This document shows, one piece after another, positions 25,258 through 34,989 of a stretch of 64,000 bases of DNA. The position numbers and the translations under genes are program-made. The stretch is from Psychroserpens sp. Lineage in GTDB: Bacteria; Bacteroidota; Bacteroidia; Flavobacteriales; Flavobacteriaceae. Position 1 is the first letter of the stretch; every line of letters starts with the position of its first letter. The stretch lies in contig JAEPNY010000001.1 of the NCBI GenBank assembly GCA_017643165.1, forward strand, positions 124,001-188,000, written 5' to 3'. The notes below the pieces were generated by a model that worked only from the letters and a program-made list of their open reading frames with translations, searched no databases and was not told where the DNA came from.

Positions 25258-26877
25258 ATGAAATACCCTATTAGAACTTTTGCCTACACATTTGTGTTAT
25301 CTGCAATTTTAACGAGCTGTGGTGGTTCATCAGGTGTGTTATCTACACCAATAGAAAATATTGATACCTCTCCAATTAAAGTATCAGAATTAACAGAATC
25401 CGAATTAAATACATGGTCACACCGTGATCTGCTTGTTGATACAATTCCGGGTATGAGTGTTAATAAAGCTTATAAAAAAATCATTAAAGGTAAAAAAGGC
25501 GAACCCGTTATCGTCGCCGTAATTGATAGTGGTATTGATATCGATCACGAAGATTTAGACGATGTGTTGTGGACTAATGGTGATGAAATTCCAAATAACG
25601 GTAAAGATGACGATAATAACGGATTTGTGGATGACATCCATGGTTGGAATTTTGTTGGTGAAGGCTATAATGAACAATTAGAGTTTGTTCGCTTATTAGC
25701 TTCTGGAGATACTTCAAATCCGCGCTATAAAGAGGCGCAAGCAGAATATGCTGAAGAATATCAGAAATATACAGGTTATAAAACCCAATACGATCAAATC
25801 TATCAACAAGTGTCAGGTGCTCATCAAGCTGTGTCAAAAGCTCTTAATAAGGAGGACTACACGTTAGACGATGTTAATACAATAAATACACAGGATCAAT
25901 CGCTACAGCAGTCTGTAGCAATCGTAAAGTATGTCTATAGTTTAGACGCTAAGAGTATTCCATCATTTTTGGATGAAATTAAAACAGGCTTAATTGAAAT
26001 CAACGACATGCTAAACTATCACCTCAACAAAAGCCTAAGCGGAAGAAAAACAGGTGACGATCCTAACAATTTAAATGATAAACTTGGTTATGGAAATAAT
26101 AATCCGAGACCTGTTAGTGAAAACGAAACACACGGAACACACGTTACTGGTATCATTGCAGCTGAACGCAACAATAACTTAGGAACGAATGGTGTGGCTA
26201 ATAATGTTCAAATTATGGCAATTCGTTCAACTCCAAATGGCGATGAATACGATAAAGATGTCGCTCTTGCAATTCACTACGCGGCAGATAATGGTGCAAA
26301 AGTCATTAATGGTAGTTTTGGAAAATCATATTCTCCTCACAGTGAATGGGTAAGAGACGCAATTAAATATGCAGCCGAAAAAGACGTCCTTGTAGTTATG
26401 TCTGCGGGTAACTCAAGTGAAAATGTTGATCTTAAGCCTAGCTTTCCTAATGATGCTGTGGGAACAGGAACAGAAGTTTCAGATAACTTTTTACTTGTTG
26501 GTTCTATAACTCACGATTATGGATCTGATATGGTCTCTAGTTTCTCTAACTACGGAAAAGTGAATGTTGATGTGTTTGCCCCAGGTTCTGAGATTTACTC
26601 ATCTTTACCTAAGAACACATATGGACTTAAAGATGGAACTTCAATGGCGGCGCCAAACGTTACAGGTGTTGCTGCATTAATCCGATCGCAATATCCAAAC
26701 TTAACAGCGGGTCAGGTAAAACGTATTCTAATGGATTCAGGGCTACCTATAAAAGCTAAAGTTACTGTTGGAGAAAACAAAGATGTAAAGACATTCTCGG
26801 AAATATCAAGTTCGGGAAAAATAGTTAACGCCTATAATGCCTTAATTATGGCATCACAAGTGGCAAATTCAAAATAA
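25258..26877 (+). CDS. S8-family subtilisin-like serine protease, lipoprotein
   Basis: An envelope-anchored serine endopeptidase. The signal peptide ends at lipid Cys21 (AILTSC). The catalytic triad is complete: Asp90 in VIDSGID, His292 in THGTHVTG and Ser462 in DGTSMAAP, with oxyanion Asn385 in SAGNSS. About 200 residues separate the Asp and the His, far more than the 30-40 in subtilisin. The insert (about 130-285) includes an Ala/Tyr/Gln-rich helical part. No T9SS sorting domain is present, consistent with lipid anchoring. It is co-transcribed with the M1 peptidase gene 21 bp downstream, so the two may digest peptides together. Confidence 0.93.
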   Translation: MKYPIRTFAYTFVLSAILTSCGGSSGVLSTPIENIDTSPIKVSELTESELNTWSHRDLLVDTIPGMSVNKAYKKIIKGKKGEPVIVAVIDSGIDIDHEDLDDVLWTNGDEIPNNGKDDDNNGFVDDIHGWNFVGEGYNEQLEFVRLLASGDTSNPRYKEAQAEYAEEYQKYTGYKTQYDQIYQQVSGAHQAVSKALNKEDYTLDDVNTINTQDQSLQQSVAIVKYVYSLDAKSIPSFLDEIKTGLIEINDMLNYHLNKSLSGRKTGDDPNNLNDKLGYGNNNPRPVSENETHGTHVTGIIAAERNNNLGTNGVANNVQIMAIRSTPNGDEYDKDVALAIHYAADNGAKVINGSFGKSYSPHSEWVRDAIKYAAEKDVLVVMSAGNSSENVDLKPSFPNDAVGTGTEVSDNFLLVGSITHDYGSDMVSSFSNYGKVNVDVFAPGSEIYSSLPKNTYGLKDGTSMAAPNVTGVAALIRSQYPNLTAGQVKRILMDSGLPIKAKVTVGENKDVKTFSEISSSGKIVNAYNALIMASQVANSK

Positions 26878-26898
26878 ATACAACAAGCAAATTATATT

Positions 26899-28779
26899 AT
26901 GAAAAAGAATGCTATCGCCTCATTGATCACCTTTTGCATGATCTTTTGTGTTGCACCATTTGATGCTAATGCTCAAGTGGTTGATTATAAAACAGACAGT
27001 TATTGGCAGCAACGCGCAGATTATACTATGAGCATTGACGTGGACGTGGATAATTTTCGTTACAACGGAATTCAAAACATAAAATACACTAATAACTCTC
27101 CAGAAGTTTTGGATCGTGTGTTCTATCATTTATTCTATAATGCATTTCAACCAGGAAGTGAAATGGATATTAGATTACAAAATATTGCAGATCCAGACGG
27201 TCGCATGGTTAATAATCTAGGTACACGTAAAAACCCACAATTCGAAAGTAGAATTGCTAAGTTAACACCTGATGAAATTGGATATATTAAGGTAAAGACT
27301 TTAAAACAAAATGGTAAATCTCTAACATATGAAGTTGAAGGGACGGTAATGATTGTAACACTAGACACGCCTATTAAACCGGGTGAAACGGTTAATTTTG
27401 ATATGGTATTTGAAGGCCAAGTCCCTGTTCATATTAGACGTGCTGGTCGCAACAACAAAGAAGGTGTTGCTTTATCTATGGCTCAGTGGTATCCTAAATT
27501 AGCAGAATTTGATGATGAAGGCTGGCACGCCAATGCTTACATCGCTCGAGAGTTTCACGGTGTATGGGGAAATTATGATGTAAAATTGACTATTGATAAA
27601 GACTATGTCGTTGGAGGGACAGGTACACTTCAAAACCCAAATGAAATTGGTCATGGTTATACAAAATCACCGGTTGTGTCTAAAGGTGATAAATTGACTT
27701 GGCATTTTAAAGCGGCTAGTGTTCATGATTTTACTTGGGCTGCTGATCCTGACTATATTCATGATATGTTAGATATGCCTAATGGTCCAACACTTCATTT
27801 CTTTTACAAAAATAGTTTGTCTGATAAAACAAAGGAATCCTGGAAAAAATTGCAACCAAAAACCGCTGAACTCATGACGTATTTTAGTGAGCATGTTGGA
27901 CAATACCCATATGAACAGTACTCTGTAATTCAAGCAGGAGACGGTGGAATGGAATATGCGATGTGTACATTAATTACTGGGGAGCGCAGCATGGGTAGTT
28001 TAGTAGGTGTAACAGCACACGAAATGGCCCATACGTGGTTCCAATTCTTATTGGCCACCAATGAATCGAAGCACGAGTGGATGGATGAGGGATTTACCGA
28101 GTATATTTCAAAGCTAGCTCAAGACGAGGTTATGGATAATAATTCAGAAAATCCATTTGAACGTGTATATGCACGATACGTATACTTAGCAAAATCTGGT
28201 GTGGAGCAGCCATTAACAACACATGCCGATCGTTATAATATTAATGGCGCATATAGCATTTCTGCATATAATAAAGGCTGTGTATTCTTAGCACAACTTG
28301 GCTATATAATTGGCGATGATAATCTTAAAAAAACCATTAAGAAATACTTTACTGACTTTTCATTTAAACACCCGAAACCAATGGACGTTATTAGGACTGC
28401 AGAACGTGTATCTGGATTAGAGTTGGATTGGTATTTAATGGATTTTGCACAAACGACTAATACTATCGATTATGCTGTAGCCAATGTCGAAGGAAAAATG
28501 GTGTCGCTAGAACGAATTGGTTTAATGCCAATGCCAATTGATATTACAGTAACTTATGCTGATGATTCTTCTGAGGATTTTTACATTCCATTGCGTCAAA
28601 TGAGAGGTGAAAAACCGTCTTCAGCAACCTTGCTTGAAGATTGGCCTTGGGCTTACCCTACGTATTCTTTTGAAACGTCAAAGGCAATTAAGTCCATAGA
28701 AATTGATCCGAAAGGTCAAATGGCCGATATTGATCGCTCAAATAATTCTTCTGAAATAACTAAGGATGGCACAGATTAA
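26899..28779 (+). CDS. M1-family zinc aminopeptidase
   Basis: An exported gluzincin that trims amino acids from peptide N-termini. The signal peptide ends DANAQ (about residue 26). The zinc site HEMAH (374-378) is followed by the third ligand Glu397 in WMDEGFTEY, the M1 spacing of HExxH-x18-E. The substrate-N-terminus loop reads GGMEYA (349-354), a variant of GAMEN. At 626 aa it lacks the long C-terminal helical domain of PepN, as is common for Bacteroidota M1 enzymes. It is the last gene of the MBL-S8-M1 operon, which ends in a strong terminator. Confidence 0.92.
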   Translation: MKKNAIASLITFCMIFCVAPFDANAQVVDYKTDSYWQQRADYTMSIDVDVDNFRYNGIQNIKYTNNSPEVLDRVFYHLFYNAFQPGSEMDIRLQNIADPDGRMVNNLGTRKNPQFESRIAKLTPDEIGYIKVKTLKQNGKSLTYEVEGTVMIVTLDTPIKPGETVNFDMVFEGQVPVHIRRAGRNNKEGVALSMAQWYPKLAEFDDEGWHANAYIAREFHGVWGNYDVKLTIDKDYVVGGTGTLQNPNEIGHGYTKSPVVSKGDKLTWHFKAASVHDFTWAADPDYIHDMLDMPNGPTLHFFYKNSLSDKTKESWKKLQPKTAELMTYFSEHVGQYPYEQYSVIQAGDGGMEYAMCTLITGERSMGSLVGVTAHEMAHTWFQFLLATNESKHEWMDEGFTEYISKLAQDEVMDNNSENPFERVYARYVYLAKSGVEQPLTTHADRYNINGAYSISAYNKGCVFLAQLGYIIGDDNLKKTIKKYFTDFSFKHPKPMDVIRTAERVSGLELDWYLMDFAQTTNTIDYAVANVEGKMVSLERIGLMPMPIDITVTYADDSSEDFYIPLRQMRGEKPSSATLLEDWPWAYPTYSFETSKAIKSIEIDPKGQMADIDRSNNSSEITKDGTD

Positions 28780-28802
28780 TTAAATCGTCCTATCGAGATA
28801 AT

Positions 28803-28835
28803 AAAAAGGCCTCATTTAAATCAGAGGCCTTTTTT
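28803..28835. terminator. Bidirectional terminator between convergent genes
   Basis: AAAAAGGCCTC and GAGGCCTTTTT form an 11-bp stem around ATTTAAATCA, with an A-run on the left and a T-run on the right. It ends the M1 operon and, on the other strand, the deacylase gene, whose stop it touches. Confidence 0.9.
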
Positions 28836-30024
28836 AATACCATGTTTCTTTCTGATATGATTTCACTTTTGAAGCGCGTTCACGATTATAGATTAGTAAG
28901 TGAGTTGCATCTTCTTTTCTATTGCGATAGCCCAATAAATGGAATATCGATTTGGCAAAATATTTTACCACTCTTAAATCAACGCGCAGTGCCGCTTTGT
29001 TCTTATTTTCCCATGTTATTCCTGGAAACATCACGAGAAGCCCATCAAATCTAAGATGCCTTAATGCGGCAGATAATTTTAAAAAGAACGGTTTAATAGG
29101 CTTGATGATAAAGAATCCCTCCTCGCCTTTTTTTTGATATAAAGGCATAAAAATTCTCGCCGTATATCGTGAACGAATATCTCGATTATTACTCACTGCT
29201 AAGGGAATACCGCGTTCAACCTTTTGAAAACTTTGAAAGCCATTTTTCATTTTAAACTCTTCATATTTTCTAATGCGATGTAAATACACTACTTCAAAAA
29301 TCTGATCTAATGCTTTGGCGTTTGTCTTAAGGTTTTCGTAATGCGTTTCGAATTTCGGAATTTGTGCTTTAGTGAGCACTCCGGCAAAAACCAACGATAA
29401 GTATATAAAAAACATACTGTTCTCTATAGCCTCTTGCTCATCATGTTGGCCAGATTCAAATCCTAATGACACATAACCCAATTCGTTTATATAACTAAGT
29501 AATGGACCATTCAAATACTCTTCAATGCCTAGTACAATAGGCACTGGAAAAAGTTTTGAAAATTTACGATTAATCATCGCATCATTGATCGTAATAAACG
29601 GGATTGTCTTACTTGAAGTAGTATGAAAGTCAATAAAATAAATAGGGCCTGAATTGCGCTTAATTATCGATTCTACAATCTGAAATAATTCCTTTTGTTC
29701 TAATTCTTCTCGGTTAAAGGATGTTTTAGAATCTAAATTGAACAATTGTTCTTTAGTCCAAATACGATTGAGGTCTTTATCTAAAAAGCGTTGATTTTTC
29801 TTTAACGCCTGAAGATTTCCTGAGATCGCGTAAATATTGCCATTAACGTCTTTGGGATTAATTGAATTGAATACATTCTGCAATGCAAAAACTCCAGCGG
29901 TCTCGTTGCCGTGGATACCACCAAAATAAACGATTGTAGGGGCGTCTTTAGGTCCTTCTATTTTTGTAATGATTCTGTTCACAGAAATCGTTTTGTCCAT
30001 TGCTTGGCTATAGACTTTAGTCAT
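28834..30024 (-). CDS. Succinylglutamate desuccinylase/aspartoacylase-family hydrolase (M14-like)
   Basis: A zinc carboxypeptidase-fold hydrolase that cleaves an N-acyl amino acid or related amide. Visible motifs are GGIHGNETAG (zinc ligands His38 and Glu41), LNR near 85-87 for substrate carboxylate binding, IDFHTTSS (His134, the third ligand) and GFESGQH (catalytic Glu190). The last 150 residues are a basic region specific to this subfamily. No signal peptide is seen. The start lies 5 bp after the stop of the GCS2-CBS ligase gene, so the two form an operon. A ligase and a deacylase together suggest making and breaking of the same amide compound; the substrate is unknown. Confidence 0.82.
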   Translation of the reverse strand: MTKVYSQAMDKTISVNRIITKIEGPKDAPTIVYFGGIHGNETAGVFALQNVFNSINPKDVNGNIYAISGNLQALKKNQRFLDKDLNRIWTKEQLFNLDSKTSFNREELEQKELFQIVESIIKRNSGPIYFIDFHTTSSKTIPFITINDAMINRKFSKLFPVPIVLGIEEYLNGPLLSYINELGYVSLGFESGQHDEQEAIENSMFFIYLSLVFAGVLTKAQIPKFETHYENLKTNAKALDQIFEVVYLHRIRKYEEFKMKNGFQSFQKVERGIPLAVSNNRDIRSRYTARIFMPLYQKKGEEGFFIIKPIKPFFLKLSAALRHLRFDGLLVMFPGITWENKNKAALRVDLRVVKYFAKSIFHLLGYRNRKEDATHLLIYNRERASKVKSYQKETWY

Positions 30025-30029
30025 ATATT

Positions 30030-31889
30030 CTAAAAATCATTTGAGGTTAAAATCCCAATCAATTTGCGGCCTTTAACCACAGGAAGGCAATTGATATTAT
30101 TCTTTTGCATAATCATTTGCGCTTCGTGAATACACTTTTCTTTGTTAATTGTAATCAAGTCTTCTTTCATAAAATGTTGCACACATTCTGTGCTATCCTC
30201 TATGGCCTCAATATTATTAACGATATCGGTCCAACTTAATAATCCGACTAAATCTTTATTGTCATCAATTACCGGCATATGATGAATGTTCTTCCATCGC
30301 ATAATGTTTATTACTAATTCTAAACTGTCTTTTTTGTCTACTGTAAACACATCTGTATTCATCATGTGTCGGACACGTCTATCAATATCAAAACTTGTGG
30401 TTGCATGTTTATTTAATGGCTCCCAAGTCGCAACGGGATAATCATGCTCCTGTTTGAGATAAAGATTTGCCGTAAGCACCTGTAATGCTTCGTTTGGTCG
30501 TTTTGATCTTAACAGGTTGCGATAACTTCTACTCAACCATTGTGATCCGTTAAGCATCCTTACGCGATTTTCAATTACCGTTAAATAATTTTCAACATCT
30601 CGAGGAGTAACACCCATTTTATATAAACCTCTATAGGCCATTGGAAGTAAAACGTCTAATATTAGTTCCTGGCTAGAAATTGTTTTTCCTTCCCAAATAA
30701 ATTGGGATGCCAGTCCATAACGCGCTGCCGCAAAGAAGTTAGTTTTTACATCTTTAAAGTCCATAACTTCATGGATGTTATCATATTCTTTCGGTCGGCC
30801 CACCATTACTCCAACCCAAAACATCATATTCGCGATCTCATCTTTCATAGTCGGCCCAGATGGAATATATCGGTTTTCAATACGTAAATGAGGTTTTCCA
30901 CCTCCAACGCCGTAACATACGCGATTCCAACGATAAACAGTGCCGTTGTGTAAACTTAGTGCCTTCAGTTTAGGAATGTTTCCATCTTTAAGCACCTCAA
31001 TGCTATCGCTCTCAAATTCAGCTGTAAGCAAACTTCTAAATCTTGAAATATTGTCTTTAAAAATATCGCTCACACTACCGCGTTCCCAATCACTTCCGAA
31101 ACTAACGCGTGATTGCTTTTCGTTTAATAGAAATGAATTGGTTCTGGTATCTACACTTTGTGTAAACAGCGCAATCCTGGTTTCACTCCACAGTTCTTTT
31201 CCAAATAGAAATGGCGAATTGGTACATGCGCTTAGTATAGGCCCTGATATGGCTTGAGCCCAATTATAGCTTCTAATGAAGTTGTCTGGATCTATTTGTA
31301 AATGCGATTGAAAACTTGTATTACACCCTTCGAGCATGACACTGTCATGAAGTAAATTGAGTTCATCTACACCCTTAATGTGAATATCAAAATGCTGCAG
31401 TCTTGACTCTTTAATCGCATCATTTAATACATAATAACGCTGTATTGGCGTCATATTATCAATACTAATATGCTTTAGTGATAAGGTGGGTAAAATACCT
31501 GTCAGAATAATTTTGGTATTGTACTTTTCAGCAGCACTTTTTGCTTTATCCATTAAGGATTTTAACTGTTTGTGAACTTTAGAAAAACAGTCTCCTGTGA
31601 GTTCAAAAGGGTCTAAATTTGCCTCTAAGTTATAATTTCCTATTTCGGTTGTAAAGTGATCATCATTAATTTCCTTTAACACCTGAAGCGAATTATTGTT
31701 AGGTAAAAACTCGTCGTTCACAAGACAAAACTCTTGTTCGGCTCCTATTCGAATTGGTGATTTTTCGATCATATCGTTTTCAAGCATGTAGTCAAGTGCT
31801 TGTATATCCTTACTTAATTGATGGATGTAGTTAGCCTTGTCTTTCTTTCTCGAAAGTTTGGTAACGTTTAAATTTCCCATGATATTCAA
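30030..31889 (-). CDS. GCS2-type carboxylate-amine ligase with two CBS domains
   Basis: Residues about 40-430 are of the glutamate-cysteine-ligase type 2 family. They show the entry motif IGAEQEFCLV (47-56), NLEANLDPF and RIENRYIPSGPT. Family members join a carboxylate to an amine using ATP; whether glutamate and cysteine are the substrates here is not known. Residues about 505-619 are two CBS domains (MNTDVFTVDKKDS ... MKEDLITINKEKC), which usually sense adenine nucleotides and would regulate the ligase. At 619 aa this fusion is seen in Bacteroidota. It is followed after 5 bp by the deacylase gene. Confidence 0.85.
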   Translation of the reverse strand: MNIMGNLNVTKLSRKKDKANYIHQLSKDIQALDYMLENDMIEKSPIRIGAEQEFCLVNDEFLPNNNSLQVLKEINDDHFTTEIGNYNLEANLDPFELTGDCFSKVHKQLKSLMDKAKSAAEKYNTKIILTGILPTLSLKHISIDNMTPIQRYYVLNDAIKESRLQHFDIHIKGVDELNLLHDSVMLEGCNTSFQSHLQIDPDNFIRSYNWAQAISGPILSACTNSPFLFGKELWSETRIALFTQSVDTRTNSFLLNEKQSRVSFGSDWERGSVSDIFKDNISRFRSLLTAEFESDSIEVLKDGNIPKLKALSLHNGTVYRWNRVCYGVGGGKPHLRIENRYIPSGPTMKDEIANMMFWVGVMVGRPKEYDNIHEVMDFKDVKTNFFAAARYGLASQFIWEGKTISSQELILDVLLPMAYRGLYKMGVTPRDVENYLTVIENRVRMLNGSQWLSRSYRNLLRSKRPNEALQVLTANLYLKQEHDYPVATWEPLNKHATTSFDIDRRVRHMMNTDVFTVDKKDSLELVINIMRWKNIHHMPVIDDNKDLVGLLSWTDIVNNIEAIEDSTECVQHFMKEDLITINKEKCIHEAQMIMQKNNINCLPVVKGRKLIGILTSNDF

Positions 31890-32062
31890 ATTAAAGTGTT
31901 AATAAAGTTAAGATTAAGTGTTTGGATAAAATATGATTTAAGTCATACGCCTGTTTGAGCGTAAATCGATTTATGTCATTCAACTTGGCACACAATAATT
32001 CTTTTCCCTACTTTTATCGCATTCTGAATGAAATTTTAAACAATTCTTATTTCAATCCCTTC

Positions 32063-32434
32063 ATGTCATTTAAGTATTCTAAATCGGAAAAACTAAAAAG
32101 CAAAAAAGCCATTGAGCGCTTATTTTCTGAAGGAAAGTCTGTTACCGCATATCCGTTACGTTTAGTGTATTTAGAACATACTTTTGATGATGGTATTCAA
32201 TTTAAGACTGGGGTTTCTGTGAGTAAACGACATTTTAAGAATGCCGTCGATAGAAATCGTATTAAGCGCTTAATTAGAGAGGCTTATCGACTTAATAAGG
32301 GAGACCATTTTAACAACAATTTAGCGTCTTATGCGTTAATGATTTTGTACATTGGAAAAGATGAAATCGAATTCACTTCGATGAATAATTCTATGAATGA
32401 ACTTTTAGGTGCTTTTGTAAAAAAGGTATCTTAA
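32063..32434 (+). CDS. rnpA: Ribonuclease P protein component
   Basis: RnpA binds the RNase P RNA and helps it remove 5' leaders from pre-tRNAs. The start is placed at ATG 32063 (123 aa), because the family begins just before KSEKLKSKKAIERLF. An in-frame ATG at 31955 would add 36 unrelated residues. The RNA-binding signature AVDRNRIKRLIREAYR is complete, preceded by VSKRHFKN. The gene is 5 bp upstream of the S41 protease gene, so they probably share a message. rpmH, its partner in many bacteria, is not beside it. Confidence 0.93.
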   Translation: MSFKYSKSEKLKSKKAIERLFSEGKSVTAYPLRLVYLEHTFDDGIQFKTGVSVSKRHFKNAVDRNRIKRLIREAYRLNKGDHFNNNLASYALMILYIGKDEIEFTSMNNSMNELLGAFVKKVS

Positions 32435-32439
32435 ACTAA

Positions 32440-34086
32440 ATGACGATTGCCATGCGAAAATTACTTCAAAAACGACTAATCATTCCTGTATTAGCTATTA
32501 CAATATTTTTAAGCGGAACAGCCTTTAAGAGCGATTTTTTTGAGATCGCTAAACAGATTGAGATTTTTACGACTTTGTTTAAAGAACTCAACATGAATTA
32601 TGTTGACGAAACTAATCCTGGAGATCTCATGGATACAGCAATTAAGAGTATGCTGGCCGATTTAGATCCGTACACCAATTACTATAACGAACAAGACGTA
32701 GAAGCGTCCAGAATTAATAACGCTGGTGATTACACAGGTATTGGAGCAAATGTCTTAACCTTAAAAGATAAATTAGTCATCATCGAGCCCTACAAAGATT
32801 ATGCGGCCGACAAGGCTGGATTAAAGGCTGGCGACGAGATTATTAAAGTAGATAACGTCGTTGTTGCAGATTTTAAAGATGATGCTGGAAATTTACTACA
32901 GGGAGCAGCTGGAACGAGTGTAAATGTTACATATTTGAGACAAGGTGAAACAAAAACGGCGAGCATAAAGCGTGAAGCTGTAGATATTCATGCAGTACCA
33001 CACTATTCTATGGTAAACGATAAAATTGGATATGTTGTACTCAGGAAATTTAACCAAAAGGCATCTGCTGAAACGATTAGCGCCATTCGTTCATTAAAAA
33101 ACCAAGGCGCAGAGCAGTTGATCTTAGATCTTCGAGGAAACCCTGGTGGATTACTCCGAGAAGCTGTGAATGTCACAAACATATTTGTTCCAAAAAATCA
33201 ACTTGTTGTAACTACCAAATCTAAAGTTAAGAAGTACAATAAAACCTATTATACTCAAAAAGAACCTATAGACACCGAAATTCCTGTTGTGGTTTTGATC
33301 GATGGCAGAAGTGCTTCGGCAAGTGAAATTGTATCTGGGGCATTACAAGACCTTGATCGTGCGGTTGTGGTAGGAGCGAGAAGCTTTGGTAAGGGATTGG
33401 TTCAACGTCCAAAACCATTGACTTACGGAACACAAATGAAGATTACCATTTCACGATATTATACGCCTTCTGGCCGTTGTATTCAAGCATTGGATTATTG
33501 GAACAGAGACGAGAACGGTAAGGCAACACGCGTAAAGCAGGAAAATTATAACGCTTTTAAAACTAAGAAAGGACGCACAGTTTATGATGGAGGAGGCGTT
33601 CAACCTGATTTAGAATTAGATGCTACTAAATTAAGCCCGATCACGACTGCAATTATTAATGATAATCTCATATTTAAGTTTGCAACAGAATATTATTACA
33701 AGAATCAAGTGGGTGATCTCAATAATTTTAAACTAAGCGATTCGGACTTTGAAAATTTTAAGCGATTTTTAAATGCAAATAACTTCAGTTTTAATACAGA
33801 AACCGAAAAAGCCTTCGCTGATGCATTAGAGATAGCAAAGCAAGAAAATCTTGGTGTTGATATCGATAAGGATTATGCACAGCTTATTTCAGCAATTAAT
33901 CAGTATAAAAACAAAGCGATTAATGACAACAAAACACAGTTAATGTCGTTATTATCAGACGAAATCGTGAAACGCTATTTCTACAGAGAAGGTTTATATA
34001 CCTACTATGTTGCTAATAATTTTGAAATTCAACAAGGTGTTGAAATTTTAAAAAACCCTTCTAATTACTACGGTTATTTAAACTAG
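32440..34086 (+). CDS. S41-family C-terminal processing protease
   Basis: A tail-specific serine protease of the periplasm. Residues 9-29 are a signal or anchor helix. A PDZ domain lies at about 92-170 (NVLTLKDKLVIIEPYKDYAADKAG, GDEIIKV). The protease core contains LRGNPGGLL, GRSASASEIVSGAL with the nucleophile Ser293, and RSFGKGLVQ with the general base Lys318, exactly 25 residues apart as in CtpA/Prc. The last 130 residues form a C-terminal helical extension. The ATG at 32440 is used; Met5 at 32452 is an alternative. It probably processes or degrades envelope proteins and is co-transcribed with rnpA. Confidence 0.93.
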   Translation: MTIAMRKLLQKRLIIPVLAITIFLSGTAFKSDFFEIAKQIEIFTTLFKELNMNYVDETNPGDLMDTAIKSMLADLDPYTNYYNEQDVEASRINNAGDYTGIGANVLTLKDKLVIIEPYKDYAADKAGLKAGDEIIKVDNVVVADFKDDAGNLLQGAAGTSVNVTYLRQGETKTASIKREAVDIHAVPHYSMVNDKIGYVVLRKFNQKASAETISAIRSLKNQGAEQLILDLRGNPGGLLREAVNVTNIFVPKNQLVVTTKSKVKKYNKTYYTQKEPIDTEIPVVVLIDGRSASASEIVSGALQDLDRAVVVGARSFGKGLVQRPKPLTYGTQMKITISRYYTPSGRCIQALDYWNRDENGKATRVKQENYNAFKTKKGRTVYDGGGVQPDLELDATKLSPITTAIINDNLIFKFATEYYYKNQVGDLNNFKLSDSDFENFKRFLNANNFSFNTETEKAFADALEIAKQENLGVDIDKDYAQLISAINQYKNKAINDNKTQLMSLLSDEIVKRYFYREGLYTYYVANNFEIQQGVEILKNPSNYYGYLN

Positions 34087-34100
34087 AAGGACGATTATTT

Positions 34101-34131
34101 TTGACGAAAAGGTTAAAAAAACATATATTTA
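34101..34131 (+). promoter_or_regulatory. Promoter of the tandem OmpA-domain gene
   Basis: TTG (34101-34103), a 20-bp spacer and TATATTTA (34124-34131) fit the Bacteroidota promoter except for the last base. The ATG at 34153 follows 21 bp later. The -33 region reads TTGACGAA, as in the promoter at 16971. Confidence 0.5.
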
Positions 34132-34152
34132 AATAGTGCATTCAGTTATTCT

Positions 34153-34989
34153 ATGAAGAGAATAGTAGTCATATTGCTATTTATATCTCAGCTTTTGTAC
34201 GCACAAAAGCCAATGGAGCACGTGGTCTATTTTGAGACTGATAAATATGAAATTCCGCCTACCGAACACTACAGATTATTATTGTTTCTGTCTGAAATTG
34301 AGGGGCTTGATATTCAAAAAGTTCAGATTTACGGTTTTACTGATGATCGCGGAAGTGACTCTTATAACATGGTATTATCTCAAAATAGAGCGAACTCCAT
34401 TAAAACCATTTTTTCAAACAACGAATTTGATGAATCCATTATCACGAATGTAGATGGTAAAGGTGAAATTTTATTAAAGCTCGTCAAGGAAGAAGATATC
34501 CATAAAATACGCGGTTTAAATCGTAAAGTTGAAATTATAGTTCAACCATATAATCCGCCTCGAAAGCAAAATATCGTACAGGTAAAACCTAAAGCTGAAG
34601 ATATCATTAAAGGTGAATTAAAAGCTGGCGATAAATTCACACTAGACAATATCCTATTTAAAACAGGTTATAGTATTCTTTTACCAGAGTCAAAACCAAT
34701 TTTAGAAAATATAGCAAAAGCACTTGTTGAACGTGATGATATCTATTTTACTGTGCAAGGACATGTGTGTTGTACACAAAATAGTAGAGATGCTATTGAC
34801 CGCAAGACGAAGAAACGTAATTTATCCGTAGCTAGGGCTAAATATATTTATGATTATTTGGCTAAGAAAGGGGTAAGTAAAAAGCGTATGAAATACGTAG
34901 GAATGCGGAGAAAATTTCCGCTTGGTGGTGAACCAAAATACGATCGTCGCGTTGAAATCTTAGTGACGTACGTCGGTCAGAGCAACTAG
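34153..34989 (+). CDS. OmpA-family protein with two tandem OmpA-like domains
   Basis: A periplasmic or outer-membrane protein likely to hold peptidoglycan. A signal peptide ends LLYAQ (about residue 18). The first OmpA-like region (about 25-135) has VYFETDKYEIP, YGFTDDRGSD and LSQNRANSIKTIF. The second (about 160-278) has NILFKTGYSILLPESKPIL, QGHVCCTQNSRD and LSVARAKYIYDYLAKKGV. In the first, the D and R that bind diaminopimelate are plausible (DDRGSDSYN). In the second, a CC pair stands where the usual 'HTDNxG' would be. There is no lipobox. The stop overlaps that of the convergent VOC gene in CTAG. Confidence 0.82.
   Translation: MKRIVVILLFISQLLYAQKPMEHVVYFETDKYEIPPTEHYRLLLFLSEIEGLDIQKVQIYGFTDDRGSDSYNMVLSQNRANSIKTIFSNNEFDESIITNVDGKGEILLKLVKEEDIHKIRGLNRKVEIIVQPYNPPRKQNIVQVKPKAEDIIKGELKAGDKFTLDNILFKTGYSILLPESKPILENIAKALVERDDIYFTVQGHVCCTQNSRDAIDRKTKKRNLSVARAKYIYDYLAKKGVSKKRMKYVGMRRKFPLGGEPKYDRRVEILVTYVGQSN

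Noticed and set aside
31955..32062. N-terminal extension of RnpA from the ATG at 31955
   Set aside because: The extra 36 residues match nothing in the family and an ATG at 32063 gives the normal length and start.
34210..34226. Third parS-like site around GAGCACGTGGTC
   Set aside because: Only the CACGTG centre matches; the flanks do not form the palindrome and it lies inside the OmpA coding sequence.
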